A stretch of DNA of 64,000 nucleotides from Acetobacter oryzoeni (GTDB lineage: Bacteria > Pseudomonadota > Alphaproteobacteria > Acetobacterales > Acetobacteraceae). The notes under the pieces were generated by a model. The model had not been told where the DNA came from. It saw nothing but the letters and a program-made list of their open reading frames with translations, and ran no database searches. Below, piece by piece: positions 60,878 to 64,000 of the stretch. Numbering within the stretch: position 1 is the first letter of the stretch; each line of letters opens with the position of its first letter. Location: assembly GCF_004014775.2 (NCBI RefSeq), contig NZ_CP042808.1, positions 1,178,001 to 1,242,000 of the forward strand, in the 5' to 3' direction. A program made the translations under genes and the position numbers.

Positions 60878-62248
60878 TTACGCAGATACAGCTTGCGCCA
60901 GACGTTTTACAACTTGGCGCGAATGCTGCATGAGCTCTGGCACATCAACACCTTTCACCATGCCATCATACACAACAGGCTTACCCGCTTTGAGCACGTG
61001 GCGAACGCAGGCAGCACCAGAGGCTACGGGTGCAATCAGCGGATCCGCCAACCCGGCATGACGTGGATGGTTGATATCATGCACAACCAGATCCGCCACC
61101 ATACCTTCCGCTACGGTTCCTATATCTGGTAGCCCTAGAATACGCGCACCTTCGTGCGAACTCCAACGCACAACATCTTCACAACGAATAGCACCCGCGC
61201 CATGCACAAAGCGGTGCAAAAGCCATGCTGTGTGCATTTCTGCGCCCATATCGCAGGCCTCGTTTGAGGCCGCACCATCAACCGCCAGAGAAACACGCCC
61301 ACCTGCCTGTTCCAACGCTGGTGCAGGTGCAATGCCAGACCCCAGCCGCCCGTTGCTTTGCGGGCAATGGGCCATGCCTGTTTGGGTTTGGGCCAGAAGT
61401 GCTATTTCGCTGGCATCAAGGTGCACCAAATGGGCAAACCAGACATCTGGCCCCAGCCAGCCATGCTCCCCCACAAACTGAACGGGGCGCATGCCGTACA
61501 CCTCATTGCAGTATTTTACGTAATTTTCTGTTTCTGAAAGATGCGTGTGCAGGCCAATGCCCATGCTACGTGCGCCTTCAGCAAGGGCACGCAGTTCATC
61601 CGGCGTTACGCCCCATGTGGGGGTGTTGGGCGCTATGGCAATGCGTCTGCTGCTATCTGGCGCCGGATCATGGTAACGGCTGACCAGATCACTCACCCGT
61701 TTGAGCATTTCATCCAGCGTTTCTGTGGGGGCTGGAACAATTTCATCCGTATCAAACTTACGGGTTCGTGTGGTGCCACCGCGGGCCAGAACCAGCCGCA
61801 TGCCCAGCTTTTCTGCTGTTTCAAACAGCACAGCGGCAGGATCATACTGATAGCTGCGGGCGAATAGATAGTGATGATCCACTACCGTTGTGCAGCCGGA
61901 GAGAAGAAGTTCCACCATACCAACCTGGGCGGCCGTTTGCAGTGTGTCTTCATCCAAATAGCGCCAATATGTGTTGGGGACCAAACGCAGCCATTTTTCA
62001 AGCGGCGCGTTAATGGCGGTAGGGATACCCTTCAACATGCTCTGAAAAAGATGGTGGTGGGTAGAAACCAAGCCCGGTGTAATCACGCCACCTTTTGCAT
62101 CCAGAACTGTATCGCCCGCTTGTTCGGGAACATGCCCAATGCTGACAATACGCCCTGCCCGTATGCGGATATCTCCCTTACGCCGTTCCTGCGGGCCTTT
62201 CAGGCCTGTAAGAATGCCGGATGCATTGCGAATAACCAGATCATTCAT
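60878..62248 (-). CDS. 8-oxoguanine-deaminase-like amidohydrolase
   Basis: A zinc or iron amidohydrolase of the cytosine/guanine/triazine deaminase group. The metal motifs are STHHHLFQ (about residues 67-74), LHTHLSETE (about 224), a later HLVHLD and the active-site aspartate in AVDGAASNEACDM. The sequence resembles 8-oxoguanine deaminase more than atrazine chlorohydrolase, by the LLLSGCTTVVDHHY and GLVSTHHH stretches. It has 456 residues. Its start overlaps the stop of the substrate-binding gene by four bases, so the two probably act on the same compound, perhaps a purine or related heterocycle. Confidence 0.83.
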   Translation of the reverse strand: MNDLVIRNASGILTGLKGPQERRKGDIRIRAGRIVSIGHVPEQAGDTVLDAKGGVITPGLVSTHHHLFQSMLKGIPTAINAPLEKWLRLVPNTYWRYLDEDTLQTAAQVGMVELLLSGCTTVVDHHYLFARSYQYDPAAVLFETAEKLGMRLVLARGGTTRTRKFDTDEIVPAPTETLDEMLKRVSDLVSRYHDPAPDSSRRIAIAPNTPTWGVTPDELRALAEGARSMGIGLHTHLSETENYVKYCNEVYGMRPVQFVGEHGWLGPDVWFAHLVHLDASEIALLAQTQTGMAHCPQSNGRLGSGIAPAPALEQAGGRVSLAVDGAASNEACDMGAEMHTAWLLHRFVHGAGAIRCEDVVRWSSHEGARILGLPDIGTVAEGMVADLVVHDINHPRHAGLADPLIAPVASGAACVRHVLKAGKPVVYDGMVKGVDVPELMQHSRQVVKRLAQAVSA

Positions 62249-63237
62249 GCGGGCATCACCTTGGCGCGGTCTGTAAATTTGGTTGTAAAGGCGGATTGCC
62301 AGTTTACGGTTTTATCCAGCAGATCATTATCCACCATGAATTGATATGTTGCCTGCCAGCGGGCTTCTGTCATACAGCCTAGGCCTAATGTTTTTGTATC
62401 TCCGCCTTCCACCACGTTGGCTTTGGCCATGGCACTATGGCCAAACATAATCTGGCCTTCTGTCATGCGTGGGTTGGCTTTGCGTATCAGGGTATTGCCG
62501 GGCTCTGGGTCACGCATGTAATCCTGCCACCCTAATAGAGATGCATGCACGAAGGCTTGCGTGGTGGCATCATTTTTGTCTGCAAATTCATGCGTGGTCA
62601 GCACTGGTGTGCCGTATGGTGGATAGCCCAGATCTGCAAATGGAAAAAACTTTACAGGCACATTGCGCTGCTGGGCCTCGTAGGGTTCCGAGGAGGCATA
62701 GGCTTGCACCGCCATTTCCGGGTCCAGAAAAAATGGTTGCAGGTTAAAAGTATAGGGTTTTGCCTGTGCTGGGCTGTAACCAAACTTCTTGCACAACCAC
62801 CCCCAATAGGATGCGTGGGCCGGGCTGGAAATAAGAATGGGATGATTACGTAACTGGGCCAGATCTGTAATGTTATCGTGCGTCATCAACCCTTGCAGAT
62901 CATGCTGGAAAGAGGACATGACAGTAAGTAACGGCATGCCGCCCTGTATGCCGCGCAGGGTTTGAAAATCATAACCCGTTACAAAATCTGCACGGCCAGC
63001 CGCCAGTATCTGCATGGTGTTTACCTGCGGGCCGCCCATATCTATCTGTACATCCAGCCCTTCCTGCGCGTAAAATCCTTTAGCTAGAGCCTGATAAAAC
63101 CCGCCTACTTCTGCCTGTGCAAACCATGATAGTAGCAGCCTGACCGGCGTTGCGGCCTGTGCACGTTTAAACGGCGTAAATGCCGCAACAGACGATGCCG
63201 CAGCAGCTGAAAGCAATGTTCGACGTGTAAGAGACAT
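62245..63237 (-). CDS. ABC transporter substrate-binding protein, NMT1/THI5-like, Tat signal
   Basis: A periplasmic binding protein with a twin-arginine signal (TRRTLLSAAAASSVAAF, cut near KRAQA). The NMT1/THI5 fold is seen in VRLLLSWFAQAEVGGFYQAL, FYAQEGLDVQIDMGGPQ and the GRADFVTGYDFQTL strand. I chose the ATG at 63237, preceded by AGGAATTCGAG. It has 330 residues. Relatives bind pyrimidine precursors of thiamine, sulfonates or purine-like compounds. No permease or ATPase gene is next to it, and the next gene in the operon is an amidohydrolase. Confidence 0.88.
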   Translation of the reverse strand: MSLTRRTLLSAAAASSVAAFTPFKRAQAATPVRLLLSWFAQAEVGGFYQALAKGFYAQEGLDVQIDMGGPQVNTMQILAAGRADFVTGYDFQTLRGIQGGMPLLTVMSSFQHDLQGLMTHDNITDLAQLRNHPILISSPAHASYWGWLCKKFGYSPAQAKPYTFNLQPFFLDPEMAVQAYASSEPYEAQQRNVPVKFFPFADLGYPPYGTPVLTTHEFADKNDATTQAFVHASLLGWQDYMRDPEPGNTLIRKANPRMTEGQIMFGHSAMAKANVVEGGDTKTLGLGCMTEARWQATYQFMVDNDLLDKTVNWQSAFTTKFTDRAKVMPA

Positions 63238-63421
63238 CTCGAATTCCTGCACTGGCATGATCTGTTTATTTCGTATTCGGTATGTTCATACAGAACGTGC
63301 GCGTTTGGGAAGCTGTAAAATAGAGCACGCTTCATTGCTTTTTTTGTAACGATTTACCCCTTGATCTTCGCAGGATTGAATGGCCTAAACTGCATAAATC
63401 ATTTCTATGCAGGAATGTTAT

Positions 63422-63937
63422 ATGCCGCGTCTCTCTGCTTTTTCTTCCCCAGTTGCTATTTCTCGGCTGGCTAAAACCATCATGGTGGGAGCATTGGGTG
63501 CGTTTGGCCTGATTGTCGCGCTGAATAACGTTACTGATTACAACTCGAACTTTCAGTTTGTGCGCCATGTTCTTAGCATGGATACAACATTCCGCGGCAA
63601 CAGCCTGATGTGGCGCGCCATATCCCAACCTGTTCTGTGGCACCTGTTTTACGGCCTGATTATTTTGGGGGAAGCCGTAACCGGTCTGCTTTTTGCCATT
63701 GCAGCTTATCAGATGAGCGCGCGCCTTTGGGCCCCGGAAGATGCCTTTAAAGCCGCAAAAAAGTTTGTGCCAGCAGCCACGGTTTTGGGGTTTCTGATCT
63801 GGTTTTTTGGTTTTTCTGTTGTGGGGGCCGAGTGGTTTCTTATGTGGCAATCACAGACATGGAACGGCCAGCAACCTGCATTCCGCTTTTTTATAACCAT
63901 GCTGGCTGTGTGCATTTACGTGCAGCAGCCCGAATAA
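63422..63937 (+). CDS. DUF2165 small integral membrane protein
   Basis: An inner-membrane protein of the DUF2165 family, function unknown. Hydrophobic helices lie at about residues 17-37 (TIMVGALGAFGLIVALNNV), 68-92 (PVLWHLFYGLIILGEAVTG), 113-137 (AATVLGFLIWFFGFSVVGAEW) and near the end. The NNVTDYNSNFQFVRHVLSMDT segment after helix 1 is typical of the family. I chose the ATG at 63422, preceded by GGAATG. It has 171 residues. It is divergent from the binding-protein operon. Confidence 0.87.
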   Translation: MPRLSAFSSPVAISRLAKTIMVGALGAFGLIVALNNVTDYNSNFQFVRHVLSMDTTFRGNSLMWRAISQPVLWHLFYGLIILGEAVTGLLFAIAAYQMSARLWAPEDAFKAAKKFVPAATVLGFLIWFFGFSVVGAEWFLMWQSQTWNGQQPAFRFFITMLAVCIYVQQPE

Positions 63938-63974
63938 CCTACCGCCTTATTCTTCTGCAAAGTTTGGATAGATC

Positions 63975-64000
63975 ATGCAAGAAACCGTTATCAGCATTCA
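63975..64000 (+). CDS. start of an unidentified gene cut by the window edge
   Basis: An ATG at 63975, preceded by GGATAGATC, begins MQETVISI before the window ends. Only eight codons are visible, so nothing can be said about the product. The same strand and a gap of 37 bases would fit an operon with the DUF2165 gene. Confidence 0.35.

Overview
The window is a stretch of alphaproteobacterial chromosome, most likely from an acetic acid bacterium (Acetobacteraceae, Acetobacter-like). This rests on gene order and protein character, not on a database search. The pointers are the rpsT/dnaA/dnaN/recF/gyrB replication cluster, a PopZ-like gene beside valS, a PhyR/NepR/EcfG general stress locus, the ppiD-trpE-trpG-trpD-trpC-moaC order, and a glycerol (glpD-F-K) operon. 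Almost all of it is single-copy housekeeping DNA. I see no CRISPR array, insertion sequence or intact prophage.

Layout. 1-6671 (minus): a tryptophan operon headed by a PpiD/SurA-like chaperone and ending in moaC. 6920-10601 (plus): tpiA, secG, pyrG, kdsA. 10628-17717 (minus): gyrB, recF, dnaN, dnaA and rpsT, with hairpin terminators at both ends. 17855-24378: mutM, then plus-strand ubiE, coaBC, dut and a two-gene ABC importer (fused permease plus ATPase). 24391-30796 (minus): msrA, valS, popZ, tolC-like and a PCMT-like methyltransferase. 30904-32150: tRNA-Cys followed by a scar (an integrase arm-domain fragment and the 3' half of a CAU tRNA) and two small unknown genes. 32164-36889: a divergent SDR / GNAT-like pair, thiL-nusB-nrdR, and a PCuAC-like exported protein. 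36953-41787 (minus): glpK, glpF, glpD and glpR. 41784-47543 (minus): recQ, an OmpA-like lipoprotein, and cydC/cydD. 47636-51790: general stress response, with a histidine kinase, NepR and two ECF sigma factors on the minus strand and PhyR divergent on the plus strand. 51840-60846: an ABC-F ATPase, periplasmic trehalase, frmA, a PhnA-like zinc-ribbon protein, a serine-type transporter, panE and a frameshifted phzF. 60878-64000: an 8-oxoguanine-deaminase-like amidohydrolase with an orphan ABC binding protein, a DUF2165 membrane protein and the start of one more gene.

The most unusual items are: the tRNA-Cys scar; the second ECF sigma factor, which has no ATG, GTG or TTG upstream of its conserved N-terminus but has a good ribosome-binding site before a CTG; the phzF gene broken at a run of five C; a MutM whose last zinc-finger cysteine is replaced; and a PCuAC-family protein whose usual methionine copper ligands are absent. 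I did not find a clearly new multi-gene system. The strongest leads are the scar and the stress-response locus.
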